Below are positions 62,702 through 64,000 of a stretch of 64,000 bases of DNA, one piece after another. The position numbers and the translations under genes were made by a program. Source of the DNA: Desulfitobacterium chlororespirans DSM 11544 (GTDB lineage Bacteria > Bacillota > Desulfitobacteriia > Desulfitobacteriales > Desulfitobacteriaceae); NCBI RefSeq assembly GCF_900143285.1, contig NZ_FRDN01000003.1:372001-436000 (forward strand), written 5' to 3'. Under the pieces are notes generated by a model. It worked only from the letters and a program-made list of their open reading frames with translations. It did no database searches and had not been told where the DNA came from. Every line of letters starts with the position of its first letter. Positions within the stretch are counted from its first letter, which is position 1.

Positions 62702-63834
62702 CTGGAGCCATTGATTCCGGGACCCGTACCCCGTTCCAGGGTCCTCTGATCAATTGTGTAATAATTTAAAGCCTCTTCATCGATCTCCACACCTAAGCCC
62801 GGGCCCCGGGGTACCTGGATAAGGCCCCTTTGGACTGTTATCTCCGGCCGAATCACATCTCTGGCAAAATAACGCCGGGATGAAGATAAGTCTCCGGGGA
62901 TGTAGTTGTCTTTTAGGCTGGCTAAATGGACATGGAGAATTTTTGATATTCCGCTTTCCATCATACTGCCGATCCAATAATGGATCTTATGCTTACGGCA
63001 GATCTCAATCATTTCTTTAACATAGGCCAGACCGCCTACGCGGCCCACCTTGAGATTGACAGCCTGACAAGCTCCTGACTCAGCAGCCTGGAGCAGATCC
63101 GCTTTGGTCTGGATACTTTCATCCAGACATAGGGGGGTTAGCATTTGTTCCTGGAGCCTTTGATAAGCGCCTGGATCTCCGGACGCCAAGGGTTCTTCAA
63201 GACACAGCAATCCCAGCTGATCAATTTTTCTCAGCTCGGGGAGCTGTTCTGCATGGAAACTTCGGTTCGCATCAGCCAATAGCATTAAATCAGGGTATTT
63301 TTCACGGACCCTCTGCAATTTGGCAAAACCGTCCCCAGGCTTGATTTTGATTTTAAACCGCACATACCCTTCTTGGAGATAGTCTTCGATTTGCCTGAGC
63401 AAGGTGGCCGGCTCCAGATCTCCCAGGACCATGCCCCCATAAATCCTCTCCTGGGTCTCTTCATCAAATACAGAGTCCATAATCGACTGCTGCTGCCGGC
63501 GGGCGAACCCGTCCAGAAGAGCGTTCTCTACTCCGGCCACAGCCATGGGATAACCCAAATCCGGCCAGGAGTGAATGGCAAAGGGGTGGGATATCTCTCC
63601 CTCCAGGAGTTGGGGAAGCAAGCGTTGAAGCAGGACTTCCTTGGCGCGGGGCAGGGTCTCCCCAGTATAAAAAGGCCCCTGGAAAGCAACCACCTCGCCA
63701 AACCCGAAATGGCCCAACTCATCCGTTACCTTAATCACCAGAGTCTCCCGCTGATGAAACAGAGCTTGGGAGGATTTAAAGCTGAACTTCATGGGCATGC
63801 GCAAATGGAACACTTCAATTTTCTCAATCCGCAT
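62698..63834 (-). CDS. menC: o-succinylbenzoate synthase (MenC), NSAR/OSBS subgroup
   Basis: A 378-residue enolase-superfamily enzyme of menaquinone synthesis. It has the catalytic KxK of VRFKIKIKPG, metal ligands in LADANRS, CLEEPL and CLDES, and the second-lobe Lys in AVNLKVGRVGG. This arrangement also occurs in N-acylamino-acid racemases; the overlap with a menE-like gene upstream favours MenC. The ATG at 63834 overlaps the menE stop by 11 nt. Confidence 0.85.
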   Translation of the reverse strand: MRIEKIEVFHLRMPMKFSFKSSQALFHQRETLVIKVTDELGHFGFGEVVAFQGPFYTGETLPRAKEVLLQRLLPQLLEGEISHPFAIHSWPDLGYPMAVAGVENALLDGFARRQQQSIMDSVFDEETQERIYGGMVLGDLEPATLLRQIEDYLQEGYVRFKIKIKPGDGFAKLQRVREKYPDLMLLADANRSFHAEQLPELRKIDQLGLLCLEEPLASGDPGAYQRLQEQMLTPLCLDESIQTKADLLQAAESGACQAVNLKVGRVGGLAYVKEMIEICRKHKIHYWIGSMMESGISKILHVHLASLKDNYIPGDLSSSRRYFARDVIRPEITVQRGLIQVPRGPGLGVEIDEEALNYYTIDQRTLERGTGPGINGSS

Positions 63835-64000
63835 AGGCCAGCTCTGCCAAATTCTTTTTCAGTATTTTGCCCGTGGCATTTCTCGGCAGCGACCGTAAAT
63901 GCACTATTTTTCGGGGCAATTTATACCTGGCCAGTTTCCCGGCCAGATAATCCATGAGCTCCTCATCCCCCAAGGAGGAAACTACAAACAATACCGGTAC
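63824..64000 (-). CDS. menE: acyl-CoA ligase C-terminus, probably MenE (partial)
   Basis: The last 58 codons of a gene that runs off the window. The frame gives LAGKLARYKLPRKIVHL and the AMP-forming ligase ending PRNATGKILKKNLAEL, with the catalytic Lys of TGKIL. Overlap with menC identifies it as o-succinylbenzoate-CoA ligase. Confidence 0.8.
   Translation of the reverse strand, partial: VPVLFVVSSLGDEELMDYLAGKLARYKLPRKIVHLRSLPRNATGKILKKNLAELAYAD

Noticed and set aside
1-64000. CRISPR array, rRNA operon, complete insertion sequence or prophage
   Set aside because: No regularly spaced direct repeats, rRNA-like sequence, transposase or phage structural genes were seen; only gene fragments and a DUF3102 gene hint at past mobility.

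Overview
The window looks like chromosome from an anaerobic, spore-forming, respiratory Firmicute of the Desulfitobacterium type. The evidence is purine-rich Shine-Dalgarno sites with frequent TTG/GTG starts, a Spo0E-like phosphatase, several sigma-54 systems, two chemoreceptors, menaquinone genes, a Tat-exported molybdopterin oxidoreductase and a selenocysteine tRNA. The genus is inferred from gene content; no search was run.

Layout. 0.2-4.8 kb: a chemoreceptor, a 14-TM MFS exporter, and an araC-clpP pair. 5-9.7 kb: a Bce-type antimicrobial-peptide module (regulator, kinase, ATPase, permease). 9.9-12.4 kb: flavodoxin, HxlR regulator, a small ABM-like protein, an unknown protein and a GyrI-like effector-binding protein, then a 99-bp remnant of a second bceR-like gene. 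12.6-18.2 kb: a Cache chemoreceptor, then a sigma-54 activator divergent from an iron alcohol dehydrogenase that has a clear -24/-12 promoter. 18.3-24.7 kb: small regulators (two XRE, a lone receiver, PadR, Spo0E-like), a DUF3102 protein, an ABC-2 exporter and a diguanylate cyclase. Three of these regulator loci have matched palindromic operators.

24.9-29.4 kb holds the most interesting accessory element: three overlapping genes encoding a Cap4/DUF4297-like nuclease, a middle protein and a zinc-hook SMC/RecF-like ABC ATPase. This architecture resembles the predicted ABC-three-component (ABC-3C) conflict systems. 29.8-36.6 kb: a TetR-controlled pair of IrtAB/YbtPQ-like half-transporters and a lipoprotein/XRE/membrane-protein cluster. 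36.8-44.4 kb: a sugar-acid locus with two enolase-superfamily dehydratases, an ACS-type MFS transporter, two paralogous GntR regulators, and a frameshifted OFA-like MFS gene preceded by an overlapping 53-residue two-TM protein.

44.6-54.7 kb is a respiratory island: tRNA-Sec, NrfD membrane subunit, four-cluster ferredoxin, a TorD chaperone interrupted by an in-frame TAG, and a TtrA-like molybdoenzyme. The enzyme's molybdenum ligand position is an in-frame TGA followed by a bacterial SECIS-like hairpin. A sigma-54 promoter precedes it, and upstream lie an NtrC-type regulator, a Cache kinase and a periplasmic binding protein that probably sense its substrate. 54.9-59.5 kb: a MacB-like ABC transporter with a large Ig-like repeat surface protein. 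59.7-61.9 kb: an AhpF-like flavoprotein and AhpC peroxiredoxin behind a PerR-like box. 62.3-64 kb: a small membrane protein and the menC-menE end of a menaquinone cluster.
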